A DNA stretch of 40,649 nucleotides. Origin: Chlamydiota bacterium. Its GTDB lineage: Bacteria; Chlamydiota; Chlamydiia; Chlamydiales; Rhabdochlamydiaceae. The DNA lies in contig JABDCQ010000014.1 in the NCBI GenBank assembly GCA_013288075.1, forward strand, positions 1 to 40,649, read 5' to 3'. Of the stretch, positions 31,678 to 40,649 are shown piece by piece. Under the pieces are notes generated by a model. The model worked only from the letters and a program-made list of their open reading frames with translations. It searched no databases and was not told the DNA's origin. The stretch's first letter is position 1. Each line of letters opens with the position of its first letter. The translations under genes and the position numbers were made by a program.

Positions 31678-34476
31678 ATGCGTAAATTACTTGCTTTTTG
31701 CTCTTTATCTACTCTTTTTTTTGGCTCTCTTTATTCTTCTGAAGAAGGGTACACAGCTATTCAAGCTGATGAAGAGCAGCAGAAATTTATGCAGCAGTAT
31801 TTCCCTCAGGAAAACGTTTTAAAAATCCGCTTAAATAATGGACTTGAAGCTTATCTTGTTTCAAACCCAAATTTTGAGCAAACTTCTATTGCTTTATCTG
31901 TAGAAGCCGGGTCTTGGAATGATCCGAAGCGTCATCCGGGGATGGCCCATTTTTTGGAACACTTGCTCTTTTTTGGTACAGAAGCATATCCAGAAGAAAG
32001 TGATTTTTTACAGTTTATTAGCGATCATGGAGGAAGTACAAATGCTTTTACCTCTCATGACCGCACTGTATACGGATTTGCTTTAAGCAATGATTGGTTT
32101 AAACCTGGCTTAGATAGATTTTCCTACTTTTTTAAGGGTCCTCTTTTTACCCCATCAACAATAGAAAGAGAGATGTGTTCTGTAGACCATGAATTTGGCA
32201 ATGGTTTTGATGATGAGTCTATACGGGCTTGGAGAGTGCTTAAAGAGTCAGGAAATCCTTTGCATCCCCATGCTCTTTTTTCTATAGGAAATTTGGAAAG
32301 CCTTAAAAGTAGCTCTGAGTACTCTATAAGAAAGTGGTTTAAGAAGCATTACATTGCCAATAAGATGCATCTAGCTATTTACTCTCCTTTAGATGTCTTA
32401 GAACTAGCTGAGATGACCTCTACATGTTTCTCTGCTATTCCTTCAGGATCTTTTAAAGAAATCCCTTTCGGATCCATGAGCTCTGATGAACAAAAAGGAC
32501 ACTTTATTTATATCTCTTCTTTAGGAGACTCAAAAATCTTAGATCTTATATGGGAGCTGCCTTTAGAAATTTCCCAAGATAAGCAAAGAGGGGCAGCTGA
32601 TCTTTTAGTGAGCGCTTTAAGCTATAGAGGAGAAAACAGCCTTTCGTCTCTTCTTCGCACAGAAAAACTGGCTTACCGCGTAAATATTCAATATATAAAA
32701 GTAAGTAAAAATCATCTTCTATTTGATGTGGAATTTGCCTTAACAGAAAAGGGGATGAGAAATACAGAAAGAGTTATTTCTCTTTTTTATGAAACAGTTG
32801 CTAAGTTAAAGGAAACAGGGATCCCCGAATATCTTTTTGAAGAGTTAAAAGAGGATGCTATAGAAAGCTTGTATGGAAAAACAAATCCTTTTGATTTAGC
32901 TATTGATTCAGCTACTAATATGATAGAGGAAGATTTAGCAACATTTCCTAGAAACACCCTATTTCCTCAGATTTATGACCCAGCCTTTCTTTTAAAATCT
33001 CTTGAGGCCCTAGAGCCCTTTTCTTGTATTTATATTGTTATAGGCAATCCTGATTTAACAGGGGTCCTACCCAATATGGTAGAGAAGTGGATGGGGACAA
33101 ATTATATTATAAAACCTATAGATCAGGAAAAACTTGCTCTTTGGGCTTCTTCTTCTCCTCATCCTTTAATAGGATTGCCTGAGGAAAAAGAAGAGGACTC
33201 TCTTTCTCCTGATGATTTCATAGAAACAGATCCTATTCTTATTAAAGATAATGAGTGGGGAAAAGTGGAGTTTTCTTATAAGCGTATCTATGCTCCTGAA
33301 GAAATAGAGCTTGAATTAAGTATTCAAACTCCTTCAATTGATGGGGAAATTCAAAGTAAGGTGTTAACCGAAATCCTTTGCTATTTTTTTGGAAAAGAAG
33401 GGGATAAGCTCATTGATAAGGGAGTGAATATTGATTATGAGATGTATGAGAAGTCTTCAAAATTCCATGTGGAATTAATCTCTAGCTCGGCAGAAAATCT
33501 CTGCAGCTTTTTAGCTACGCTTAAAGAGCTTTCTTTTGAAAAAGAGGTTTTTGATGAAGCTTTTGCAATTCTTGCAAGACGCTTTAAAAAAGAAGGATCT
33601 CCTTTAGATCAGGCGCAAGCAATCTTTGATGGTCTGTTTTTTAAAGGACGTTTCCAGTCTAAAGAGAAACTGGAGGCATTAACTTCGATCACTTATGAGC
33701 AATTCTTGAAGTTTGCTCAAATGTTTTTAACCTCTGGTTACATGGAAGCGAAGATTGCGGGGAATATTCAAGAAGAAGAAGCCCGCATCACATGGAATAA
33801 AATAGAAGAGATTTTACAATTAGAACCTTTAAAAATAAGGGTTTTAAGGCCAGAAATTTGTCGTCCTTCTATTTGTGAGCCTTCATTAGTTGCGCAAACG
33901 ACATTGCGTACAGGAAGCGCGGCACTACTTCTTATTGAACAAGGAGCTGTTACCCCTCTGAATTGGGCTGCTCAACAGGTGTTATCCGTGATTCTTAATA
34001 ATGCTTTTTTCGATTATGTGCGTACAAAACATCAGCGTGCTTATTTAGTAGATGCGCAGCCCATTTGTATAGAAAAAAGCCTATTTCAAGCGCTTGGTGC
34101 TGAATCAAGTACTTATGACTCCTATGATTTATTAGAAAAATTCGAGTCTTTTTTAGAACATTTTGTGCAAACCTTTGAAAGTAAGGTCAGTGAGAAAAGG
34201 TTTTTGGAAGTAAGATCGATTCTTTTAAAAAAATGGGAGAATGAAGAAGAGGATTTTGAAGAGATTTTAGAAATGCTCGATGAGGATACTCCTCTAAACT
34301 ACGACTCCTTAAGCAATCTAACTTACGAGGACCTTTGCCGGCTTGCAAGAGAATTTTTCTCAAAAGCTAACCCGAGGCGCCTCGCCATCCTCGTCGACGG
34401 CAAACTCATCGGCCCTGAAAAGCCCAAGGGCATGCCTGAGGGCTACACCCCCCTTAACAGAGAGAAGAAGAATTAA
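31678..34476 (+). CDS. Secreted M16 zinc protease (insulinase/pitrilysin type)
   Basis: The start at ATG 31678 is chosen because it opens with a signal peptide (MRKLLAFCSLSTLFFGSLYS); an upstream ATG would read through the palindrome. The 932 residues match pitrilysin and insulysin. The inverted zinc motif HFLEH is at residues 91-95 with the distal ligand E172 (SVDHEF), giving exactly H-x2-EH-x76-E. GGSTNAFTSHDRTVYGF follows, as in active family members. Later M16 domains lack the motif, as expected. It probably degrades peptides in the periplasm. It is convergent with lpxD; both stop codons lie in palindrome I. Confidence 0.94.
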   Translation: MRKLLAFCSLSTLFFGSLYSSEEGYTAIQADEEQQKFMQQYFPQENVLKIRLNNGLEAYLVSNPNFEQTSIALSVEAGSWNDPKRHPGMAHFLEHLLFFGTEAYPEESDFLQFISDHGGSTNAFTSHDRTVYGFALSNDWFKPGLDRFSYFFKGPLFTPSTIEREMCSVDHEFGNGFDDESIRAWRVLKESGNPLHPHALFSIGNLESLKSSSEYSIRKWFKKHYIANKMHLAIYSPLDVLELAEMTSTCFSAIPSGSFKEIPFGSMSSDEQKGHFIYISSLGDSKILDLIWELPLEISQDKQRGAADLLVSALSYRGENSLSSLLRTEKLAYRVNIQYIKVSKNHLLFDVEFALTEKGMRNTERVISLFYETVAKLKETGIPEYLFEELKEDAIESLYGKTNPFDLAIDSATNMIEEDLATFPRNTLFPQIYDPAFLLKSLEALEPFSCIYIVIGNPDLTGVLPNMVEKWMGTNYIIKPIDQEKLALWASSSPHPLIGLPEEKEEDSLSPDDFIETDPILIKDNEWGKVEFSYKRIYAPEEIELELSIQTPSIDGEIQSKVLTEILCYFFGKEGDKLIDKGVNIDYEMYEKSSKFHVELISSSAENLCSFLATLKELSFEKEVFDEAFAILARRFKKEGSPLDQAQAIFDGLFFKGRFQSKEKLEALTSITYEQFLKFAQMFLTSGYMEAKIAGNIQEEEARITWNKIEEILQLEPLKIRVLRPEICRPSICEPSLVAQTTLRTGSAALLLIEQGAVTPLNWAAQQVLSVILNNAFFDYVRTKHQRAYLVDAQPICIEKSLFQALGAESSTYDSYDLLEKFESFLEHFVQTFESKVSEKRFLEVRSILLKKWENEEEDFEEILEMLDEDTPLNYDSLSNLTYEDLCRLAREFFSKANPRRLAILVDGKLIGPEKPKGMPEGYTPLNREKKN

Positions 34477-34647
34477 CAGGAAGTAATTTTCCCCCCTCTC
34501 TCTCTCTTCCTCTGTGGTTTCTTGTCTCTGTGGTTAAAAAAATGCAAGTCTTGTGCGCGCTCAAGCGTTAGCCAAAGATTAACCACAGAGACAAGAAACC
34601 ACAGAGGGGGGAGAAGAGAGAGAGAAAAAAATCACTCCCTGTTAATT
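34471..34647. repeat. Palindromic repeat copy I
   Basis: Tips AATTAACAGG / CCTGTTAATT contain the TAA stop codons of both flanking convergent genes (34474-34476 and 34642-34644). The loop is in the inverted orientation (AAAAAAATGCAAGTCTTGTG and onward). The outer arms differ: CTCTTCCTCTGTGG on the left, CCACAGAGGGGGGAGAAGAG on the right. Confidence 0.93.
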
Positions 34648-35700
34648 CTTTTTTTCTTCGAGGGCTTTTAGGCGGGCTTCGAGGTCTTCGATTTGTTTGA
34701 TGTAGGTGCCTATTTTGCGCACCTGGACTTGATGTCTGTTGTATTCAGAAAGGGGCATGATAGGGCTGCCGCCATATTTACCGGCTTCTTTAACCGATTT
34801 GCTAACGCCGCCTCTTGTGGCAATCATGACGTAATCTGCAATTTCAATGTGTCCCACAATGCCTACTTGGCCTCCGACGACAACATTTTTTCCTGTTTTG
34901 GTAGAGCCTGCAATGCCTGTTTGGGAAACAATGATATTATCTTGTCCAAGGCTTACGTTATGGGCAATTTGTACAAGATTATCGACTTTAGTTCCTCTAG
35001 AAATTCTAGTTGCCTTAAAGCGTGCTCTATCGATTGCTGTATTGGCGCCAATTTCTACGTCATCTTCAATAATGACTATGCCTAATTGATCGAGTTTTGT
35101 ATGTCTGCCTCGTGCATCTGTTGTATAGCCAAATCCGCAAGATCCAATAACAGCTCCAGGTTGGATGATCACTCTATTTCCAATGATAGAGCGCTCTCGT
35201 ATTGTCACATGAGGGTGAATAAGGCAGTCTGCTCCAATCTTTACACCTGCTCCTATAGAGACATTAGCCCCTATGCGAGAGCCTTCAGCAATGTGCACTC
35301 CATGATCGATCACAACATGAGGAGCAATTGTAACATTTTTTCCTATGGACGCTGTTTCATGAATTACAGCTGAAGGATGGATACCTTCGAATGCAGAAGT
35401 GTTGTACTTGGAAGCTAAAACAGTTTCGACAATGATTTGAAAGGCTCTTGAAGGATTATCTGAGAGTAAATAATTTTTGCCTTCAATGAGTGCAAAGCGA
35501 GAATCTATGCAAATGACCCCTGCATGAGATAGCTTCATCGCTTCGCGGTATTTGGGGTTGGCTAAGAAAGAGGCATCTTCCGAAGTAGCTGATTGTAAAT
35601 CTTCTACACTTGTAATAAGATGATCGGGATTGCCCACAAGCTCCGAATTTGTTAATTCTGCAAGTTCGTGAAGGGTGAATTTCTTAGCTTCCTCTTGCAT
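34642..35700 (-). CDS. lpxD: UDP-3-O-acylglucosamine N-acyltransferase
   Basis: Adds the N-linked 3-hydroxyacyl chain in lipid A synthesis. The 352 residues have an N-terminal uridine-binding domain ([28 protein letters not shown]). A left-handed beta helix of hexapeptide repeats follows ([20 protein letters not shown]…). The catalytic His is in QIAHNVSLG near residue 245, and the chain ends in a C-terminal helix ([26 protein letters not shown]). Its ATG overlaps the last base of skp's stop. The order bamA-skp-lpxD is shared with Chlamydia and many Gram-negatives. Confidence 0.97.
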   Translation of the reverse strand: MQEEAKKFTLHELAELTNSELVGNPDHLITSVEDLQSATSEDASFLANPKYREAMKLSHAGVICIDSRFALIEGKNYLLSDNPSRAFQIIVETVLASKYNTSAFEGIHPSAVIHETASIGKNVTIAPHVVIDHGVHIAEGSRIGANVSIGAGVKIGADCLIHPHVTIRERSIIGNRVIIQPGAVIGSCGFGYTTDARGRHTKLDQLGIVIIEDDVEIGANTAIDRARFKATRISRGTKVDNLVQIAHNVSLGQDNIIVSQTGIAGSTKTGKNVVVGGQVGIVGHIEIADYVMIATRGGVSKSVKEAGKYGGSPIMPLSEYNRHQVQVRKIGTYIKQIEDLEARLKALEEKKN

Positions 35701-36251
35701 TATTTTTTAGCCTCTTCTTTAAGAGGAGCTACATCTGCTACTTCTTTAAAGTTTTTATCCATCTCAGCAATCACTAAAGAAGTGATGTCTAGGGAAGGAG
35801 AGCAGAAATAACAAGCCTCTTTGTTTACAACAACGCCAAGCTTTTTCTCTTTAGCAACTTTTTCAGAAGCTACATTGATTGTGGCATTGAGGTTTTGCAC
35901 AATTTTCATGTTTGCTTGGTTAAGGACTTGGTAGTATTGGTTTTGGTATCTTCCAAGTTCTTCATTGAGTGTGCGGAACTCAATTTTGAGTTTCTCTTCT
36001 CCTTCAGGAGAAAGACCATCCATATATTCTGGATCGTTAAATTTAGAAGAGAGGTCTGTAAGTTTTTTCTCTGTATCTTGTAAAAGAGAACCCATCTGAT
36101 TTTTTAACGCTTCAAAAGCGCCTTGTTCTTGTTTGCCTAATTTAGATTCTGCAATACAAGTAGAAAAATTTACAATTCCCACATCTGCTGCGTTTGCACT
36201 TGCAAATAGAGAAGCTAATACTAATGCCACGATTCCAAACTTACGCTTCAT
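35700..36251 (-). CDS. skp: Periplasmic chaperone Skp/OmpH
   Basis: Escorts unfolded outer-membrane proteins to the BAM complex. The signal peptide is [21 protein letters not shown], then [23 protein letters not shown], the usual Skp opening. A long coiled coil at residues about 45-130 forms the tentacle arms, and a C-terminal strand region follows. The 183 residues are normal. It lies between bamA (44 bp upstream) and lpxD (1-bp overlap). An alternating mix of Lys and Glu is seen in the tentacles. Confidence 0.94.
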   Translation of the reverse strand: MKRKFGIVALVLASLFASANAADVGIVNFSTCIAESKLGKQEQGAFEALKNQMGSLLQDTEKKLTDLSSKFNDPEYMDGLSPEGEEKLKIEFRTLNEELGRYQNQYYQVLNQANMKIVQNLNATINVASEKVAKEKKLGVVVNKEACYFCSPSLDITSLVIAEMDKNFKEVADVAPLKEEAKK

Positions 36252-36294
36252 TTGATACTCCTTAAGTTTTATGCAACTTGGTGCACATGTTTAA

Positions 36295-38658
36295 TTAAAA
36301 CTGTCCGCCCATAGAGAAGAAGAACTTGCGCACTTCGCTTCTGCCATCCGGATTAACAGGGAAACCCATTCCTAAAATAACAGGAACGCGATTGATCAAT
36401 TCAATGCGCGCACCAAATCCATAACTCAATCTCAAAGTGCCTGGGTCTAGGCGTTTTTGAGAAACTGCACCTCCATCAGCAAAGATGAAGAGATCTAAAA
36501 AGCGGAACACTTCGTGTAGATATTCAATAGATACAAGCGCTGAGGAAATTCCCCCTTTAGGATCGCCGTTATCAAAGTGAGGACCTAAATGGAACGCTCT
36601 ATATCCGCGGACCGAGTTTTCACCGCCTAAAAAGTAGCGCTCTGAAACAGGAACATCGTTTGCGTGGTTTGTTCGTCCAAGAGGCTCAATGAATTTAAGG
36701 TCAAAGCGGTACTTCATTGTCCCTCTTCTCCATAGAGGAGTGTAGTAAGCATTGACGTAACCAAAACGCAAGAATGTGAACCCTCCGCCTACCCCAACAA
36801 ATTCTGTTTCAAAAACAGAGCGGAATCCACGGTGTGTTTTTACAGGGTTATCGGTTGAGTCAAAAGTAATAGAAGAGCCGATAGCTGATACAAAACCGCT
36901 AGCCTTTTCATCTTCTCTTTCTTGTTTACTTACATGTTTTGAGACGTGGTTAATTGTTTGACGCGCTCTATATTTTGTCCCGAAAGACCATAGGTTGTTA
37001 ATAGGATAGCTAGCAAAGATCGATCCCCCGTAGGTATCGATGTGGTAGTGATCAGACTGCAGGGTGCTGCGCGTCACGCTTAAATCAAAACCTGTTCTCC
37101 AAAGGGTGTCTCTAAAATAGGGAGTCATCCAAGAGAAGGAGTAAGAACTTTGTTTTTCTCCAAGAGAAGCTCTTGCGTGAGCGTATTCACCGCCCCCTCT
37201 AATAGCTGAGAATCCCTCTGAAAATACAGATCCAATCCCTTTATAATTAAAGTTGTTTTCTACGAGGTCAAGCCCTCCAAATAGGTCGTCTGCTGAGCTA
37301 AATCCAAAGAAAAGGCTAAGGTTACCGGTTGTTGTCTCTTCTACCTCGATGTAGACATCTCGGTAATTATCTCCAAGGTACTGATCGTCTTGTGTGCGCA
37401 CGGCATAAACGTTTACGTTTTTAAAGTACCCAATATTTTCAAGGCGCTGCTGAGTGGCTTTAAGTTTTAAGGAGTCAAATGTTTCTCCTGGAATTAAAAG
37501 AGATTCTCTTAAGATAACGCAAGCATCTGTTTGGGAATTGCCTACAATGCGAATAATTCCGATTTTATATTCTTGTTCTTCTTCAATGACAAAAGAAACG
37601 TTATAAATAGGAGCGTCTTCTACAAGATAGGTTTCATATTGGACGTTTGTGTCAATGTAACCTTTACGGCCATACATTTCTTTAATCGCATCCGCTGTTT
37701 GGCGCAGCTTTTCTGGGGAGTAAATATCGCCCGGACGCACAGAGAAGCGGCCTTCAATTTCTTTATCGCTGAAAAGCTCATTGCCAGAGAATGTGATTCT
37801 TCCGAGGTTGAATTTCACCCCTCTATCTGCCACAACTTCTACGATGATTTTTCCTTCTTTAGCAGCTTCTTTTACAAGAATATCGACTTTAGCATCTACA
37901 TATCCCTGGTTTTGCAGGAAGTTAATGATGGTCATTTTATCTTGTTCAAGAGCTTCTTCGTGATATTTTCCTGTACCCGTCATCCAGCTTAAGAAAAGGT
38001 TGTATTTCTTGGTATAGATCATCTGAAGCAGATCGCTCTCTTCGCTGCTTGTAAAGCCTTTAAAAGTGATATCGCTAATCACACCTGATCTGCCTTCTTG
38101 GACAGTCACATGAATATCTACTTCATTTGTTTTGGAATCTGTGACAAGAGAGTATTGAAGCTGAGATTCAAAATATCCTTTTTTCACATAAAATTCTTTG
38201 AGCTTGTTAAATGCTTTGTTAAAAGATTGTCTGTTGAATGTAGAGCGCGTTCTAATGCCGAGTTCTTTTTTTAGCGCTTTAGATTTAACGTGCTCGTTGC
38301 CTTCCCATGTGATGGAACGAATGAGGGGTCTTGGCCATACTTTAATGGTAATCTTTACTTTGCCACCCGATACTTCGACTTGAGGATCGATCCGGTCATA
38401 TTCTTCGGCAAGTGTTTTTAAATCGCTATCGAATGTGAGCTGAGAAAAAGGATCTCCTACCTTTGTTTTAAGGCGTCCAATCACAAGCTTTGAGTCGAAA
38501 GAACCATTAGGAGGTAAGTTCTCAGGAATAATATCGAGGCTTTCGACCCGCTTATTTTCATAAGTTTCACTTGTAGCTGCATAATTTGCAGAAACAAGAT
38601 CGAAAGGAGCGGCAGTGAAAAGGATGAGGGAGCAGCATAGGAGGAATTTTTTACTCAT
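36295..38658 (-). CDS. bamA: Outer membrane assembly factor BamA (Omp85)
   Basis: The central pore of the BAM machine that inserts beta-barrel proteins. The signal peptide is residues 1-24. Five POTRA-type domains lie between about 35 and 430; recognisable pieces are VIGRLKTKVGDPFSQ, ITWEGNEHVKSKALKKELGI, VQEGRSGVISDITFKG, ITFSGNELFSDKEIEGRF and IVGNSQTDACVILRESLL. A 16-stranded barrel follows, with the loop 6 motif SVRGYRAF and the C-terminal beta signal FFFSMGGQF ending in Phe. 787 residues is typical. It is upstream of skp and lpxD in the same direction. Confidence 0.97.
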   Translation of the reverse strand: MSKKFLLCCSLILFTAAPFDLVSANYAATSETYENKRVESLDIIPENLPPNGSFDSKLVIGRLKTKVGDPFSQLTFDSDLKTLAEEYDRIDPQVEVSGGKVKITIKVWPRPLIRSITWEGNEHVKSKALKKELGIRTRSTFNRQSFNKAFNKLKEFYVKKGYFESQLQYSLVTDSKTNEVDIHVTVQEGRSGVISDITFKGFTSSEESDLLQMIYTKKYNLFLSWMTGTGKYHEEALEQDKMTIINFLQNQGYVDAKVDILVKEAAKEGKIIVEVVADRGVKFNLGRITFSGNELFSDKEIEGRFSVRPGDIYSPEKLRQTADAIKEMYGRKGYIDTNVQYETYLVEDAPIYNVSFVIEEEQEYKIGIIRIVGNSQTDACVILRESLLIPGETFDSLKLKATQQRLENIGYFKNVNVYAVRTQDDQYLGDNYRDVYIEVEETTTGNLSLFFGFSSADDLFGGLDLVENNFNYKGIGSVFSEGFSAIRGGGEYAHARASLGEKQSSYSFSWMTPYFRDTLWRTGFDLSVTRSTLQSDHYHIDTYGGSIFASYPINNLWSFGTKYRARQTINHVSKHVSKQEREDEKASGFVSAIGSSITFDSTDNPVKTHRGFRSVFETEFVGVGGGFTFLRFGYVNAYYTPLWRRGTMKYRFDLKFIEPLGRTNHANDVPVSERYFLGGENSVRGYRAFHLGPHFDNGDPKGGISSALVSIEYLHEVFRFLDLFIFADGGAVSQKRLDPGTLRLSYGFGARIELINRVPVILGMGFPVNPDGRSEVRKFFFSMGGQF

Positions 38659-38749
38659 TGGACAATCGCATTGGGGTTTAATTCAAGAAGGTAATCATAA
38701 AAAAAACCCAGGAATAAAAGCAAGCAACTGTTAAAACCACAGAGGAGTA

Positions 38750-38899
38750 GAATCTCTCTCTTCTCTCTTTCCCCTCTCTGTGGTTTCTTGTCTCTGTGGT
38801 TTATCTTTTGCTAAGGCTAGGGATCCAAAAGACTTGGATTTTTTTAAACCACAGAGACAAGAAACCACAGAGAGGGGAAAGAGGGAGAATAAGAAAATC
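38750..38899. repeat. Palindromic repeat copy J1 (tandem pair)
   Basis: Arms CTCTCTTTCCCCTCTCTGTG… and the complement …CACAGAGAGGGGAAAGAG pair, including a copy-specific CCCCTC/GAGGGG block. The loop is of the GCTAGGGATCCAAAAGACTT type. A solo half-site (AAACCACAGAGGAG) stands at about 38733, just upstream. Confidence 0.92.
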
Positions 38900-39049
38900 G
38901 TCTCTCTCTCCCTCTCTCTTCCTCTGTGGTTTCTTGTCTCTGTGGTTTATCTTTTGCTAAGGCTAGGGATCCAAAAGACTTGGATTTTTTTAAACCACAG
39001 AGACAAGAAACCACAGAGAAGAGAAAGAGAGGAGAAATTCTCTTTGTTT
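38900..39049. repeat. Palindromic repeat copy J2 (tandem pair)
   Basis: Repeats the J1 loop exactly, 146 bp later, but with different outer arms (CTCTCTTCCTCTGTGG / CCACAGAGAAGAGAAAGAG). The right tip CTCTTTGTTT meets the recR stop codon (39049-39051). Confidence 0.92.
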
Positions 39050-39648
39050 TAGAAGAGTTGGCGGCCGAGGAGGGCTCTTGAGAGCGTGCCTCCGTCGATG
39101 AAGTCGAGGGAGCTTCCCATGGGCAGGCCGAGCGCTAGGCGCGATACGGAGATCCCTTGGAGGCTAAGCTGTTCTTTTAGGTAAAGAGAGGTGGTGTCTC
39201 CTTCCAAAGTAGAATCAAGGGCTATAATAATTTCTTTTACTTGAAGGTCGTGTATTCTTTTCTTTAATGCTTCAATCCCTATTTTCTCTGGGGTTTTTCC
39301 ATCTATGGGGGAGAGAAGCCCGTTAATGACGTGGTAAAGGCCTTTAAATATATGGGTCTCTTCAATGGCAAAGGCGTCTTTCGCAGAAGAGATAATGCAT
39401 AGGCAAGAGGTATCCCTTTTCGTTTTATCGCAAAAAGAGCACGGGGCGTCAGATTCTCCCATGCAGCCACATGTAGGGCAAAACTTAATTCTTTTTTTAG
39501 TAATGGCTACTTGCTCAGCAAACATTTGAGTTTCTGCTTCATTCCACGTAAGTAACTGAAAAGCAAAGCGTTCCGCTGTTTTGCTCCCCACTCCAGGAAG
39601 TTTTTTAAAAAGGGCTATAAGCCTAAGTAATTCTATAGGGTATTTCAT
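39049..39648 (-). CDS. recR: Recombination mediator RecR
   Basis: Works with RecF/RecO to load RecA at gaps. The start at ATG 39648 gives the canonical MKYPIELLRLIALFKKLPGVGSKTAER (helix-hairpin-helix) and 199 residues, the family norm; an upstream start at 39768 would add 40 non-conserved residues. The zinc site is C57, C60, C70, C73 (CPTC…CSFC). The Toprim domain starts at LCIISSAKDAFAIE, and the C-terminal RLALGLPMGSSLDFIDGGTLSRAL is complete. recR next to bamA-skp-lpxD is the chlamydial order. Confidence 0.95.
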   Translation of the reverse strand: MKYPIELLRLIALFKKLPGVGSKTAERFAFQLLTWNEAETQMFAEQVAITKKRIKFCPTCGCMGESDAPCSFCDKTKRDTSCLCIISSAKDAFAIEETHIFKGLYHVINGLLSPIDGKTPEKIGIEALKKRIHDLQVKEIIIALDSTLEGDTTSLYLKEQLSLQGISVSRLALGLPMGSSLDFIDGGTLSRALLGRQLF

Positions 39649-39913
39649 ATCTGCATTCTGGCACATCCCCCATTTTTTGCAAAGTTCAGACTCTTTAACC
39701 CCAGAGGAAAGGAAATTTTTTATCCCCTCTCTCTTTCTTCCTCCTAAATAACAAATAACCCGAGGCATTGGAGAGTTTTTATTTTAGGGGGAGTTCTGAA
39801 CGAGTTTTTTAGGTTTTTTTTAGTAAAATATGCAAGTTTTGACAAGTGAATTTTTTAAAATTTAGCAATAAAAAATCCCCCTCTGTATATATCTTCAACA
39901 GTATTTTTTTTGT

Positions 39914-40649
39914 TTACACTAACGCAGGAACTTCTTCTCGGACTAGTTTGTATCCCATTTCAGCGGCCTTTTTCTTTAAACTATGTTCTCTCCGCTCTTG
40001 GTACATGTCCTCGTAGAATTTGACCCCTTTTTCAACGTATTCCCAGCCATATTTCAGCATACAGTAAAATAGCTTTGCTAGTTTATGTGCACAGGCGGTA
40101 ATTGCCTTGGGGCTTCCTAGACGCATCTTCATTCTTCTTAAGTAGGCTCCAAGGGCGCAGTCCGCATTATACAAGCTATTTGCTGCCATTCGTAATATTA
40201 TGGCGACTCGATTAGCGCAAGGCTTTGTTCTCCCGCTTAACCTCTTTCCCCCTGACACTTTGTTGCCAGGACTAAGCCCTAACCATGAAGCAAAGCTTTT
40301 TGCAGAGCGCCAGTGTGACATGTCGATCCCAATTTCTGATATAATGTAAAGAGCGCTACTTACACCAATCCCTGGAATCTTTTTGAGGTCTACGCCTGTA
40401 ATCCGAATAAGCTCATTTCCCATTTCCATGGGAAATTCGTGTTTTTTTAGTTTGCGTTTTCTTTCCTTTGCTTTTTTGAGAGGTGCTGGGTCTGCCATTT
40501 CTTTGGTTTTTGCTTGGAGGGGTTTGGTTTCTAACACTTTTACTAGATTTTGAATTTCCCTATCGCACTCCGCTACTTTTTTTACATAAGTGTCATAAAG
40601 ATCTAGGGCATGTCCTAGAGTAAAGATATGCTCTTTTCTATAGTTGCCT
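39914..40649 (-). mobile_element. IS110-family transposase, C-terminal part (runs off the window)
   Basis: The frame is open from the window edge (GNYRKEHIFTLGHALDLYDT…) to the stop at 39914. It contains the Transposase_20 helix-hairpin-helix block ITGVDLKKIPGIGVSSALYI and LSPGNKVSGGKRLSGRTKPC, with the Ser region used by IS110 enzymes, ending in KAITACAHKLAKLFYCML. The N-terminal DEDD (RuvC-like) domain would lie beyond 40649. IS110 elements lack terminal inverted repeats, so the boundary cannot be seen; the AT-rich 39770-39913 may hold the element end. Whether it is intact is unknown. Confidence 0.9.

Noticed and set aside
34693-35373. Plus-strand ORFs opposite lpxD
   Set aside because: They mirror the hexapeptide-repeat coding and have no independent support.

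Overview
The window comes from a member of the Chlamydiota, most likely an environmental (Parachlamydiales-type) chlamydia. Three things point there. The 1877-residue UvrA is two UvrA proteins fused end to end, a chlamydial hallmark. Three gene blocks match, as I recall them, chlamydial gene orders: recR-bamA-skp-lpxD; the diadenylate cyclase/YbbR pair near an lpxL-type acyltransferase; and nusB/murB with infC-rpmI-rplT-pheS. Several small membrane or coiled-coil proteins have no recognisable function. menC and a free-standing folP suggest wider metabolism than in the animal pathogens.

Layout. 1-2650: an RHH antitoxin with a cut-off toxin, an unknown membrane protein, and a kinase-like gene split by a frameshift. 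2814-8447: uvrA on the minus strand. 8660-10170: a duplicated menC tail, a small Cys-rich membrane protein, and menC. 10526-12805: pyk and rsmE, convergent around a long palindrome. 13007-17365: a tightly overlapping minus-strand run, cdaA, cdaR, a WaaG-like glycosyltransferase and lpxL (c-di-AMP synthesis next to LPS assembly). 17445-19350: folP and a DnaQ-like exonuclease. 19650-21770: nusB-murB-PHP phosphoesterase. 21948-24816: folC, a coiled-coil protein, and an MnmM/YtqB-type tRNA methyltransferase. 25087-28999: tRNA-Val, a degenerate threonyl-tRNA-synthetase-like protein, infC-rpmI-rplT and pheS. 29068-31441: tRNA-Ser, an unknown protein, a DoxX protein and a secreted propeller-like repeat protein. 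31678-34476: a secreted M16 zinc protease. 34642-39648: lpxD, skp, bamA and recR on the minus strand (outer-membrane assembly and lipid A). 39914 to the end: an IS110-type transposase running off the window.

The most unusual content lies between the genes. Thirteen copies of one palindromic element of about 145-190 bp, built on the core CCTCTGTGGTTTCTTGTCTC and its complement, occupy ten intergenic sites, nearly all next to a gene 3' end; two sites carry tandem copies. A second palindromic family has two copies (19385-19557, 31447-31622) in which the inner core is flipped relative to the flanking arms. Two further large palindromes (10189-10360, 11944-12108) are unique to their sites. In several cases the arm sequences differ between copies but stay complementary within a copy, so pairing rather than sequence appears to be maintained. 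All calls come from reading the sequence; no searches were run.
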